Shown here piece by piece: positions 12,996-26,500 of a stretch of DNA of 64,000 nt (positions are counted from its first letter, which is position 1; every line of letters starts with the position of its first letter). Position numbers and translations under genes: made by a program. Source of the stretch: Anopheles merus (lineage: Eukaryota; Arthropoda; Insecta; Diptera; Culicidae); contig NC_054082.1 of NCBI RefSeq assembly GCF_017562075.2, positions 21,522,927 to 21,586,926 of the forward strand, written 5' to 3'. Under the pieces are notes generated by a model. The model did no database searches, was not told the origin of the DNA, and was given only the letters and a program-made list of their open reading frames with translations.

Positions 12996-15900
12996 GTCTG
13001 GGCATTGGGCCTGGGCTGCCTAGCCCGCCGAACAGCGCACACAGCTAAACGGGTTTTCCTCTCCCTACACTGCAGCTCTACGCACCAAACGACGATGTTC
13101 ATTAAGGCTTGCAAGCAAGCAAAGGGGATTTCACAGCAGTCGTGGCTTTTTGTTACACTTTTGCACAACACTGTGCCGATCGCGACACGTTTTCCACGGG
13201 ATTTCACGGGCAATGCAGTGCAGTACACACGCGATTACGCACGGTAAAAACTAACACTGAAAAGCTCGATGCGTAGGATCAAACAAAAAATCACACACAC
13301 ACACACGCACGGTAGCGTAAGCTTTCTCTCTTTCTAACCGTCAGACTGCCAGGTCAACACCACATCACTCCACCTGCTCCGGCGAAGGAATAAACGTGGC
13401 GGAGGTCTACCGTGCGGGATCAACCACTCCGCTGGGACTAGAATTCCATGCTACTCCTTCTCCCGGCTTTGCGCATTCATTCACATTTGCCCCGAGGTAC
13501 TGGTTTTACGTTCAGATTCGCTCGTTTCAGTTACTCGGTTACGGCTAGAAGCGAACCGGAGAGGTAAAGCTTCTCACCTTACGCCAGCTGAAGCGAGAGT
13601 CACTGCGATCTACCTGACGGTTATCTCCTTTCCTAAGGTGCTGAGGCTGATCGCGTTTATCCTCCGATAGCGATCGGAGGATGTGCAGGTATACACTGTT
13701 GTCTCCGATGCACTGATTACACACTGACGTACACACTCACAAGCTATGCATCAGGTAGGCGCATTTAATGAAATTCACTACCCAGAGCATCAGACAACCG
13801 ATCCAGATCTTCGCATGAACGCGAACGCACCGGTTCGATCAAGGAGATAGTTGACCCATAGGTTCACACACACACTCACACACACTGCTTGCACGCACTC
13901 ACGCACTCACACTGCCACTACTTATGCAATCAATTATCACTTCACAAAAAATGATGTATCCGATGCGTGTCCACACTTTTGATCGTTCGAGGCGTGATCG
14001 TTTCCGGCGATCCGATTAGGGCTTGAGGGCTGAGTATTGTTTCACCGGGCAAGAACAGCACAGGTACACTGAGCATTGATCACAAAAACGTACACACAGC
14101 TCCTTTAACAGGCGAAAATTGCAATCATTCGTGAGCGATAGTGGCCAGCCCTTTCCGGAAGATCCAATCGCAGCAGCAGCAGCAACAGTATGCGTACGTA
14201 CAGCGGAACGGGGACGGCGTTGATCAGATTATCAGTGTATGCCATAGTACATCTTCCACCAGGTACCACTCTGTGCCTTTGGATGGGCCTGCCGTGCCCG
14301 CCTACTGCATTAGGATCGCTCTGGCTATCGGTCTGGAAGAGATGATCGTGAAAAGATGCAAACTGCATTAACTGCGCGCCACTGCCGAACGTAATGCTTT
14401 AATTTGTGTAATTGTATGTAAATTGTGTGGAAACAAAAAGAGCCTGCTTTCTCACTGAACTTGGTGGCGGGCGCTATTTCGCTTTAATGCTGATATTCTA
14501 TACGCGATTTTGATAATCCTTAACGCTCCCACAGTTTAGCTAGATGCTCGTGTCATCTTCGCCAGCGCACAAGTTTGAATGTTTTACATTTCGCTGTGCT
14601 AGTTTCACCCTCTCTGGGCAATATTTATGAATGGCCGTTTATCTATGTAAATTTTACTGGAGCGAACAACAACAAAAAAAAACAACAACCCATTCCAAGA
14701 AACTGATCGCCATTATTCAAAATCACGCTACCCTGCGCGTCGTACGTGATCAAAAGCGGCACAGTTAACGCCTACAGGGCCCGTAACACAAATTGGCGGA
14801 GATTTGCAGTTCGCCAAGGAAGCTCGGTGGTGAAGATCGATCGTTCTCCATTTTGGCCTCGCCGTCCGTGTTTGGGTGCGAACGGTGGAGATGCAGACAG
14901 AGGGGGGATGGTTTTGGTTTCCATAAAAAAAGCAACACCGCCGGATCGCGAGATGGTAGCCCAATGCTCCCCGCGGGATACGACACTGCGGCTGATAATT
15001 TATGCTGTGATTTCTATGCAAAAACTAGCAATTCGATCCTGCCCACCCGGTCTCCAGTCTGGTCTGCGCTTCCGAACGACTTCATTTTCATGCGGCACGT
15101 GTGATTTAATTAAACTGTTGCTAACTTGCTTTCTACACTGATTGCGGTGAAGGCAATGGGCAAGCTAACAGTGTGGAGGTTCCAGCACAATGTATCGGGT
15201 GTGGAACATTGGATGGAACAATTCTACCAATTAAGCTGTAATCTTCTAAGAAGATGGTAGAAAAATGCGACAATCGCTCTTTAAGAAACTTCTACACACC
15301 AAAAAAAATACACCACACTCGCCCAAGGTCTTACAGCCTCTTCCGAAATTCTCTTGCTCAATGTTACACTGGCCAGTGGGTTTCTGGGGTTGTTCATACA
15401 TCATTTGCTTCCTTCCGCGAACGATGCCGTACGTACCATTAGCGTATTTTATAGCCGGGCACACCGGCTGCAAACGTGGGCCATTTTAATTGGGCTACAA
15501 TTTCGTGAAGACGGTGTATCGTTTGCGCTTGTGCCTCTGACTCAAAAGTACAACTCATCGTTGGTCAGAAAATAACACACCAACCTATCACAACGCCCGG
15601 GACCGGTGGTCATCCGATGGCGATGGCTGGAATCGCCGGAAGTCGGACACAAAGTAACACAAGAATTCAAGCTCCTCCGTCTGCCATAAATTACTTCGTA
15701 CGCCCGATCTAATTGCTATTATTTTAAAATCCCACTCGGTGCGATTAAACGCACCTTCTTGCGACGTCCAGAAGGAGCGTTCGCAAGCGATAGCACACAC
15801 CCAAAGAAGAAAAAAAGACACTCATAACAAGCCACATTATTCGACGAACGGTGTGTGCCAGTAGGAGCTACAGTATTGAGAAATTATAGTTTAGAATGTG

Positions 15901-18900
15901 TTCTACTGGCTTGGTTTGCAAGGTGGAAACCACCAGCAATCAGGAGAGCGGTGAATTAATTTATTGCTTGGTGTGAAGCTTCTTCACCCTATTCGCTTGG
16001 CAAATATTAAACCTTTTTTGCTTCCCAGTCCCAGTGCAAAGTGGGTCGTTCAAACAGGCGCAGAAACAACGCCAGCCATCGATCGAAATCGCCTTGGCAA
16101 GTGTGATAGGAAGTTCTAATCCACCCTTCGTTGACGCACAAACCGGCCAACGTGAGTGTTGAACCGTCATCCATGGCGCTATCCTGGCAGTAATCTTACT
16201 GCCGTAATCGCATCATCCTAGCGACTGCTTGATGAGTTTTACGGCACTATGACGATGGTCAGCGGATAGTTTTCGAGTGCATTTATTGGTACCGATTTCA
16301 CCCTCCCGGTGATTGATTGTCCCGGTTCTATTCTCCCACCATTCCGGCGGAGTCCGCGCGAATGTCTTATCGGCGAAGCACGAAGAGCACCTTGACCATT
16401 CGCAACTGCTTGAGGTGCAGCGCTGCACCCGTCGATTCGGTCAGCTGTGTCAAATGGTTTATCATCATCGGCTTATCGGAGATCTTGTACGTTGGATGGA
16501 TGGACAGATAGAGAGTCGTTTGTCTATCGCACGATTGTTGATTCGATTGTTGCCCTCTTGCTAATCTGGCCATTGCATTAAAGAGCCGGGGGTGATCGGG
16601 TGATGGCCATCGATTCAGATAAAATTATCAAAACCTGAATTATTGTGTTTAGCTGGTTAGCAGATAATTATAATAAGCAGATAAATGATCACAGCCAATT
16701 TACACTTCCCTATTTCTTTGCATTCTTTTTTCAACTGTCCAAGTTTAACGTTATCATATTGATCGTTTGAAGTTGCCTTAAACCGCACTAAGCGCTAAGG
16801 AACCAACAGTCTAGCTTTTTTTTCACCTTCCTTCTTTTTGTTTTGCGTAAATGTAGTTCCAATTGCCCATTGCCAAACACTGCTACCAACCGGCACCGTG
16901 AAACGTTCACTCATCCATGAACTTTTGTTCGCAGCGGCAAAGTGAGTTCGGGCCAGCAGCGGCGAAGGTAACAGAGCACGCGGAGGTTCGTCGCTTACCA
17001 CTAACACAGCCAGTGTGCGCCGGTACCCCCAAAAAGCTAACCGTGAACTCCGGGGCCCGGCTCGTACACAAGGCTTATGCGGCGGCACGCACGGCCTACC
17101 GAGATGCCCAGTGACCGGTTCGATCTTTACCGGGCAAAGCAAAGCAAATGTCGCGTGAAATGTTGCCGAGCGCTTATCGCGTTCGCGTTCCGCGGTTCGG
17201 GATCGGTCGACATTGAGAACGTACGGCGAACGAAGCGGGTGCCGAAACCAAATGCTGTAAAGCTTTCTTTCCGATTCTAGCACGTGCTAGGCCGAATGGT
17301 GGATTTTCGAGCTATGTGGGCCAAGGTCTCTGTGCGGTGCGATTTCGATGATCATGAAAACATGAACCAGCAGCAACACAGAAGGAAACAAGACAAATGA
17401 AAGAAACAAAAAACAAAAAGCAAAACGTAATGTAGCTGGTAATGTTTAATTGCCGTGCTGCAAAGGTCTTGCAGAGTGAGGAAGAACTGGCCACGCTGAA
17501 GCTGTTTGGTACCAGCAGCAGCAAAAAAATAACAACTCACAAGAAACGGCTAGAATGAGGAAAACAACACTTCCATCGTGGCAACCATCATCGTCCGAGT
17601 GGCATTGAACGTGAACTTTCTTAACCTGGTGCAGCGTTCGTTCGGAAGCGTCCGAGAGCGGGAGCTGCTGTATGTCTGCTGCATGTGCTGCATCCAAAAT
17701 CGTGTTCGATCTTCTCATGCTCACAATAACTCGCTCGGCCTACGGTAGAGCCGGCCCGAAAGCACGAAACACCACACCGAACGAAGGGCACTGGGAGAAT
17801 GCAAAAACAAAGAAGACATCGAAAACAAAACTTGAACTTGCCCACCAGCTGAGCGCTTATGCTACGGGCACAAGTGCAAACTGCGCCCACGTGTGTTTGT
17901 GTGCAAGGGGTTTTATGTGTTTTTTGTTTTGCTTCTGAAGCCATCCGATCATCACGCTGACGCTTGGAATGGATGTTCGAAGGGGCCATCGAAAGGGGTA
18001 CGATCATCCGCCACAAACTGAGACACTTGCACGGTCGTGGTCACTCTCTAGACACTTCCAAACAGCTCCAGCACACGTCAGAGTTCGAACCGATACCCTG
18101 AACCCATCCATTACAGATCTCAATGCACTGGCGGGGAGCATCTTTAAGTGGCTCTTTCTCGCTCTGCCCGAGCGAAACAAGATAGCCGATCATCACAGTC
18201 TCAGAGATGATGCTGATCGTTAGTTAGCTGCCTCGCTCGCAAGATCCGATCGCGCGGGAAAACGATGCTAACTATGCTAATCGAAAACTAGACCAGGCGC
18301 GCACTGCTCAACCATCCCGGGCCGGGCGGGTCGCCAATTCGCGACCCTACTTATCGAACTCTCGTGTCATCTATTTGCACCTGCCCTTGTGTGTGCGCCT
18401 CGGCTCAAGTTTGCTCAAGTGTGTTGGTGCAGCGGTTGGGAGGCCCACGGGCAGTACGTTTACATTCTGTTTACCGTTGGAATTTTCATAACAATGCAAA
18501 TGACGGATCGGAATAGCTGCCAATTAAGGTACGGTGTTCTTGGTGGTGGTCTTTGGAAACGGTCGCAGTTAGGAGGTATCAGGGACGAGTGAGGAGAAGA
18601 AGAAAAAAACAAACTAGAATCGCTGATTAGAACATAGTTCACACACGAGCTCTCAACCCCGTCGGGCAGGGCTGGTACCAGTATAGGGCGATTAAACGGT
18701 ATCGATACACCGGGTCCCCTGCGACATGCATTTTCATGCAGCCGAGTTCTGATACTGGCATGGCTGCATTGTAAAGTCGGGTAATTGGTGCATTTTAGCT
18801 TAGCCATCCTTATCTTGTCCTTGGCACAACAATGTGTAAGCGTGTGCTGGTAGAATGCTGGATGATTCAATCGCAACCGTACCATGAGTAACAATACGGC

Positions 18901-21900
18901 ATAAAAAATCGGATCAAACGATCACAGGTCAGGGCGGGTTGGGTGACTGTGACATACTTCTTCGCTTCGCCGCGCCATCCGATCGCGCGTGTTATTAGTT
19001 ATTAATCATTGGCGCAATATAAACCAAACTTCGCGCTGAACGCGCATCACGTGACAATCGGATCCAAACGGATAGAGAGGGAGACAGAGAGAGTGAGAGC
19101 AGGATTGCCAAAAGCACAATGATCGCTTCAATCACGTGGAACGGGGTTTGAAGGGGCAGCAGTCGACTGGGGATATTTCGGGAAGTCCAGCCGGGACCAA
19201 CACGGCTCCGAAGGAGCTGTCGTCATCGAAAGCACTCAAAGGCACCAAAATCTAATATGCGGCCGAATTTTACCTTCCAACTTTTAAACCATCATCCGAT
19301 TGCGATGCGACAAACGCTCACTTTAACCTTGCTCATCCGGAACGGCCGGATGCGATCGATTCGAACGAGCGATCGTCATCGATGCTCGAAAAGATCGGTT
19401 AAACGGTTATGCGAGAATCGGCGCGCATCGGCGAAGCAACTTTTGCGCACACCCACGGGGTGGCCGGTGACCCGTTTTGCATTTGCTGCGAATTGTTTTG
19501 TCGATCGTTTTGTTATTATTATTTTTTTATTTCTCCGACCAGCACGATGGCAACTAGGCGACGGAACAGACGGAACAGTTCAACACAGGCACACACTCGG
19601 CCAGTACGCAACGCTCCACACGCTCGCCTACTCTTTGTCGGAATGTGATAAGGTTGGACGGCTTTTACACGCGCTCACACAGCTTGCCTATTGCTACTAT
19701 CAGCGCGCCTGGGTATGGCTACCGCCAGGAACTATCGGACAGAAGCGGTTTCAGTGAGAAAAGGGTACGTTTTTTTTTTTTTGCTTGAATCATTGCACCG
19801 GCGGTTTTTCCCTCCCATTCGCTTCGTACCATCACACGTGCAAAGATGGTAGACGAAAGGGAAACAACAAAACACATTCTTAAATTACACCACTTTAAAA
19901 CACACACACACTAGCACAAACACTAACCAGAGTCGCAATGTTGCACCGATCCGTCCGAAAACCGCACTCAGCGAGGCGAGGTTTGCGCGCAGGCTTTTTC
20001 GCGAAGGCTGTGGAACTGCGGACTCTGCAACGTACTCGAGCGACCGGCACCGACTGATAGGCCGCGAACGGGCAGCACGAAATCCGACCGCACGATCGAA
20101 CTAAATCCCGCACCGCCACCACCACCACCAGCGCTGTCGAACGCGTCGATCAAGTGGAAACACGACCACGAGACCTCTATGCGCGAAAAGCAACGACAAG
20201 ACCGGTGCGTAAGGCGTAAAAAACCGAAAAAATACTCACACACACACAAACACACAGAATAGAGGAATCAGTGATCGCGACTACTGGGGGCGGTGGGAGC
20301 AGAGTTTAGTAGAGCGGTAGAATCGTCTAGTCAGCAGTACAAAAACGGCCACCCGATTGTGTGCCCTTTTTTTACGCAACTGCTTGTATTTATTTATTTT
20401 TTTCTTGTTAGTCTATCGAACCGGAGCTGACGAAGCTGACACGCCAACCCTTCTAATGGCTGCGGATGAACTGCGACGGTTCTTGCATTGACGCTGCACT
20501 TGACACTGCAGCACGATCCTATTGCCCTGTGCTGTGCTGGTTGACTCGGTCCACTCGATCCACTCGATTCACTCGCTCGACTCGGGCGGCTCCGTCTTTA
20601 TCAATCGGTCGTTCGTGCGAGCCCCGAGCCAGCAGCGGTCGGGCAGCATGCATTATGCTGTGACAGATGCGCCCGTGTTCGGTGTGCGCCACACGACCGA
20701 TTAGCCAGCGCAATGATCCGTGTGATAATGCAACGACCCTTTCGACAACCTCCCCACCCAGCCACGGTGGCTTATCATCCGCGGCTGAGCCGCGCAGCGA
20801 GTGTCATTGGTGCAGCATCGATACGCTGCGAACGGTGACGCTCTGCCAATTGATGGCCTGACAGGGCGAGGGCTACAGCAGACAGCAGAAAGGTGCAACC
20901 GGGTGCAACACAAAGGCATGGAACACAAAACGTGCAACCCCTGCCTCCTTGATCGTTTGCTCGATTACTAACTCAACTTACCAGCCGCGTCATCCAGCCG
21001 CGTACGCATAATCTTTGTGATCACAAAGCGCACAAGTGTCACACGATTGTGACGATTGTTAGCCTTTTCTCGACAAAGAATCCTACAAAGTGTACAGATG
21101 GTGGCAGATGACGGCTGCAAGATTCGATATGCAAATTGCACAGGCGCGAACCGGCGCGAACTCGTGAATCCCTCCTCCCCAATGCTTTCGATGGGTCCAC
21201 AAACAAAGAAAACACAATCACCAATCCGGCCTTGCCGTGGTGACTGCTCTGCCCTGTCCACGATAAGAGCTATCCTCCCGAAAAGCAAACACTGCCGGGT
21301 GTTGGCGCAATGTTCCTCCGTTACATCAAATGTCCCAGTGTTCATGATCGAATGGCTCACGTAATTCGGAAGGTTTATCAAAGCGCCCCCTTAAGCTGGT
21401 CATTTCATATCATCCTATGTAATCATTAAAATCGATGAAAGCATTTTGCGGCGAGAAAGATTTACTACCAATCTGGAGGAACCTTTCTTATAGATCCTCA
21501 TCAAATCGGCTTCTTTTCTTGTGATACGATCGGATCGTGCAATAAACGTGGTACACACGCACACAAGACACCACCCCTACGTTTTATCCGTGTCTGTCTA
21601 TCGTATTGCAACGAAACAACAGCACTGTCCCGGTGACACTGACATTGCCCGCGGAGCTCCTATTGTAACTGTGCTTCAATCGCGCACCCGCACCCACAAC
21701 TGCGAGGGGTGGAATACAAAACGGGTAATAAGTTTCCGATCAGTGAACCACAGACAAGCCACACGCAATTGAATGTCAATTCGTGTATGTTTTTTTTTTT
21801 TTTGGTTAAAGCGGGCGAGAAGAGGGTGGTCGGGATGCAACTGAAACCAAAAGAACTAGTACCGGAACAACAATGGAACAACGGATAGTTTTGATTCACA

Positions 21901-22338
21901 TCCAATATTTCGCCTGACCTTGACAAACCCCTTCCATGGTTCGTAACAGACTTTTATGGCAGTTCGAATTGTTCTATTTTTGTGCGATTATCTGTGTGCA
22001 TTTTTTTGTGGTTTATCTGTTTCGATTTGAAAAGATTCACATTGTCATAAATTTACAATTAACAGAGTAGTTTGATGGTTAGATGCAGCTTATCTTTACA
22101 AAAGTGTGGGATATATTTGATTCCATTTTAAGGGATTTATATTTTTAAACGCAATTGCACAACATTTTTCAGCCGTCAGGTGTAATGGAAGGTATTTGTA
22201 GCTTATAACTATTTTTCTACTGAAAAAAACAGATCAGCATCTTTTTATGAATTATCAACAGACTTGTTTAATTGCTTTTCGTTTCCTGTGAAATTGACCC
22301 ATACTTTTGGTTTGGTCCATAATTCATTCGATTTGTAC
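12996..22338. other. Non-coding region upstream of Ork1
   Basis: About 9.3 kb without a supportable gene. Frames such as 14141-14371, 16795-17283, 18460-18894 and 19257-19757 lack domain-like composition. Ork1 5' non-coding exons and promoter(s) are expected here but cannot be placed. It holds short CA/AC runs (near 13286-13307 and 13862-13887), an (AG)-rich patch near 19073-19098, T runs near 19769 and 21790, and a 9-bp tandem repeat at 20544-20584. Confidence 0.55.
20544..20584. repeat. 9-bp tandem repeat (ACTCGATCC-type)
   Basis: ACTCG recurs exactly every 9 nt, at 20544, 20553, 20562, 20571 and 20580, with variable four-base linkers. Confidence 0.85.
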
Positions 22339-22817
22339 TAGAGTTAGGCCAATTTCACAAAAAAAAGCGGAACTGGATCTGAACGGTTCCATCAAATTTC
22401 GGAACCAGCGCCGAAGGGTAGGTTCAATCACTCCCACTAAAGCCGTCCGGAATCGTCCAGAACCGCTCGGAATCGTCCGGAATCGTTCGGAATCATTCAG
22501 AAGTGTCGCAATCGTCTGGAATCGTCCCTAAAATTTTTAAGCTAACTGTGACTTATTGCTGTATCCATAGTAGGTATGTGGGTTCATGTTATTAAAGTCG
22601 GAGAAATATCCACAACGATTCCGGACGATTCCGATGACTCCGGACGATTCCGATAACTCTAGACGATTCAGATAATTCCGACGATTCCGGACAATTCCAG
22701 ACGATTCCGGACGATTCCGGCGGAGATAACGATTCCATTTCACTGGAGTCGGAATCGGCATCAATCTTTTCAAAACCAGAGCGGAACTGTGGGTGCGATC
22801 AGGAGAACCCATCTCTA
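22339..22817. mobile_element. hAT-like non-autonomous foldback element, copy 1
   Basis: Termini are inverted: TAGAGTTAGG at the left, and the right end reads TAGAGATGGG on the minus strand. The 8-mers just outside are ATTTGTAC (22331-22338) and GTTTGTGT (22818-22825). They match at five of eight positions in register, and all three differences are transitions, consistent with a decayed 8-bp target duplication. The left arm (about 22441-22529) repeats GGAATCGTCC-like units; the right arm (about 22614-22727) carries the inverse GATTCCGGAC units, separated by an unrelated loop. No transposase frame is present. The 8-bp duplication and short TAG...CTA termini are hAT traits; the family assignment is inference. 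It resembles the copy at 43024-43626. Confidence 0.65.
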
Positions 22818-23578
22818 GTTTGTGTCAGAGGCATTACAAACTCTATCAAAGTTGTCGATGTATTTAATGGTAGAAGTGCTACGGCTGCTAGAAGTACGGA
22901 CGTGGCACAATTCCTATCCAGTTAGCTATTGAAATAAGTGTAATAATGATGTATAATACTGGCAAGACAATCCAGTCTATGACGACAAAGATATTTACCA
23001 TGAAGTCTTCAAGGTCTCAAGAAACTTGGGAGCTGCATAAAAGTCTGTTTTGCTTTTTTTATTTTTTATTACACCAGATTTTTTTTATTACCTTCGGTAT
23101 TTACTTCAGACATCAACAAAATTCTACCTGAACGAACAAAAATTAAAAATAACACATTTTAAATCTTCCACACCCAACAATGTAGAGCATTACAAGCGTT
23201 TTGAAATTGGCGCCAACGTGTTATTGCAAGCACGTGATTGTTGAATGTAATATTGCACACAAGTTTGATGCTACGTGTTGTATCCAAATATTCCCGATGC
23301 TACGGACAGAAATGCTAAAAAATAAAAACAAGTAATGTTACGGTCCCGAGTTACTTTCAATTTCGATGCAGTTATTTTCAAAAAAGTGTCTCTCTTTTAC
23401 TGGAAATTATTTTATTCCTTTTTATTCCACGCTTCTGTCGCCCTCGCTCTTTCATTCGCTTTCACTGAACTATGGACTACTAAGTGGCCAAAAGTTTCCG
23501 CTTTTTTTTGGAACCAAAACACAACCAACGTGACACCTGTCAGTCGGAGCTACGTAAACAACGGCGGCGCACGGAAAC
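22818..23578. other. AT-rich intergenic DNA and DHX57 upstream region
   Basis: AT-rich sequence with no coding frame. The last 50 nt before the DHX57 start contain TGACACCTGTCA (23531-23542), a near-palindrome of a pentamer also found upstream of other genes here. Confidence 0.5.
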
Positions 23579-26500
23579 ATGGACGGGGAAAGCCAGCAGC
23601 TGATTTCGGACTGTTTTTTAAGAACAATCGTTGACCCAAGATCCACGTAAGCAGCACATATTCTCTTTCGCTAGAATGCGGCTATCGTCCCGTGCCTAAC
23701 TCGAACCGGTCCGTGTCTCTCCCCCTTTCGTAGCAATGCACCGATCGAACCGCCGCCCACCAAGCAACCCGTCAAGGTGGAGCTGCAAGTGCTGCGGCTT
23801 AAGGATGAGTCGCAAACCCTCATTATGGACACGCTGCGGTCAATACACGGCGAGTCCTTTCAGCTGGGCGACATCTCCAAGTACGAGGACAAGGGAGGCC
23901 GGATGAAGAAAGGCTTCTGGCAGGATCGGGGCAACCTGGTGATACAGGGCGGTTTCGATTACTCCAACATCCCCCGCACTGGCAACAGCAACGAGGACAA
24001 GTTCCGGATGTACGCTGTGATGAAGCTGCACAGCTACGCTTTCCACCGTTCGCACTGCGAGGAAGCGCTCGATCACCACAACGGGGACGTGGACAAAGCG
24101 CTGGCACTGCTGTTTTCCAAGTATTTCCCCCCGCCGAACGATCTGCCGCCGGTGACGGAGGATCACAACGAGGACGAACTCGACACGTTGCGTGCGGACG
24201 AGCGGGAGGCGCTGGAATCGATCTACGACAAGCTGTTCGTGGAGAAGGAGCACAATCTCGTGTGGCAGCTGAAGTTTAAAATCGACCATCTGCTCACGCA
24301 CAGCCCGTCGGAGATGAAGAAGCAGGCGGAGCGGGAAGCGCAGCAGGCCGAGGAGGAGAAGCGACGCATGCTGGAGGCGCTGGCAAAGAAGAAGAAAGCG
24401 AAGCGTGAAAAGTGTTGGAACTTTGCGAAGGGAAAGTGCCGGTATGGCAATCGGTGCCATTACTCCCACGAACTGGACGAACCGAAGGACGAGGCGGATA
24501 AGAAGCCCGGCAAAAGGGGAACCGACAAAGCGGCAGATGAGGATCCGAACTGGTTCTATCTGGAAATACGGTTTCCGCCGGGCAACCGGTATCCGTTCGA
24601 GCGGCCAATACTGTTGCTGAAAACGACCTGCTCCGACATCCCGGAGCAGCTGTGCCTTAGAGTGAACCGTCGGCTGGTGCAAGAGTGCATCGAGCTGACG
24701 AAGGACGGCATGCCGTGCATCTACACCGTGGCCGACCTGCTGCAGAACGACGAGGAAATTGGGCGGTTTATCGAGCAAGATCGCTACCAGTTCCCCGATG
24801 GGCGCCGGTCGCTGTTCTACGTCCCGGAGCAGGACGCGGACGACGGTGGGAGTGGGGAAAATCTGCCCACGCACCATCAACGGGGCGTAACCGGTCGGCA
24901 AACCGGGCCCAAGCTAAACCCCGACCAGCTGATGAAGGAGGACCGCAACATAGTGCGCAAGTTTATGGACAAGCAGACGAATGCGGCGTACAAGGAGATG
25001 CTGAAGAACCGTCGCAATCTGCCCGCCTGGACGAAGATGAGCGAAATCGTGGCCCTGATGGAGGCGCATCAAATACTCGTGATCAGTGGCGAGACGGGCT
25101 GTGGAAAGTCAACGCAAGTGCCGCAATTCCTGCTAGACGATTGGCTGCTCCAATCGTCCAAGCTAAAGCCGAACGAGCCGCTGCGCCACGTAGAGATCAT
25201 TTGCACCCAACCGAGACGTCTGTCCGCCATTGGCGTGGCGGAGCGAGTAGCCGACGAGCGGAACGAGAAGATCGGCAATACGGTCGGCTATCAGATACGG
25301 CTGGAGAACAAAATTTCATCCTCCACCCGACTGACGTTCTGCACGACCGGCATCCTGCTGCGGCGGCTGCAGTCCGATCCGACCCTTTCGACCGTCACGC
25401 ACATCATCGTCGACGAGGTGCACGAACGAAGCGAAGAGTCTGACTTTCTGCTGCTCATACTGAAGGAGCTGCTCACGAAGCGCACGGACCTGAAGGTGAT
25501 TCTCATGTCGGCCACGCTCAACTCGAACCTGTTCTCGAGCTACTTTGGCGACATACCGGTGCTGGACATCCCCGGCCGAACGTTCCCCGTCGAGCAGCTG
25601 TTCCTCGAGGACATACTGGAGCGGAGCGGGTTCGTGCTGGAACCGGACTCGCAGTTTTGCCGCAAGCTGCGCAAGGGAGAGCAGGAGCTGCTGCTGCAGG
25701 AGCTGGAGTATTCGGACGTGAAGGCGGCGAATGCGGCACCGGCCAAAACGATACGCGACGAAAATCTTAAAATGGCTGACATGTTTGCAAGATATGCGGG
25801 TAAGGGTAGCAACGGTTGGGCGGCGTTGGTATTATAAAGCATAGTTGCGCTACAAAAACTTCATCTTTCATTTCAGACTACTCGAAGCAGACGTGCAAAG
25901 CGCTGTATCTGATGGATCCACTGCGCATCAATCCGGAACTGATCGAGCACGTGCTGACCTACATCGTGGACGATACGTCGCACGGCTGGCCGAGGGAAGG
26001 CTCCATACTGATCTTCCTGCCCGGTTTGGCCGAAATACAAACCGTGCATGAATCGCTCGCCGAAAGCAAACTGTTTGGCCCGAGGGGCGATCGGTTCGTG
26101 CTGATACCGCTACACTCGATGCTAACGAACGAGGAGCAAGCGCTCGTGTTTCGCAAGCCTCCCAAGGGCAAGAGGAAAATCGTGCTCAGCACCAACATTG
26201 CCGAAACGTCCGTTACGATCGACGATTGCGTGTTCGTGCTGGACTGCGGCCAGATGAAGGAGAAGCGCTTCGACTCGAACCGCAACATGGAGTCGCTCGA
26301 GATGGTATGGGTGTCGCGGGCCAACGCACTGCAGCGCAAAGGCCGTGCCGGGCGCGTAATGCCCGGCGTCTGCATACACCTGTACACCCGGCCCCGCTTT
26401 ACGCATCACATCCTGGGCCAGCCGGTGCCGGAAATTCACCGCATACCGCTCGAGCCGCTGTTGCTGCGCATCAAAACCCTGCCCACGTTGGCGGAGCGTG

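Noticed and set aside
18080..18110. GTTCGAACC, similar to a tRNA B box
   Set aside because: No A box, anticodon stem or acceptor stem around it; no tRNA cloverleaf found anywhere in the window by eye.
18188..18225. CATCACAGTCTCAGA, reminiscent of the miR-2/11/13 seed family
   Set aside because: The match does not extend beyond the first bases, and the surrounding hairpin is too short for a microRNA precursor.
19257..19757. 166-aa plus-strand frame upstream of Ork1
   Set aside because: No domain-like composition, no splice context and no hydrophobic pattern beyond one T-rich stretch; consistent with chance.
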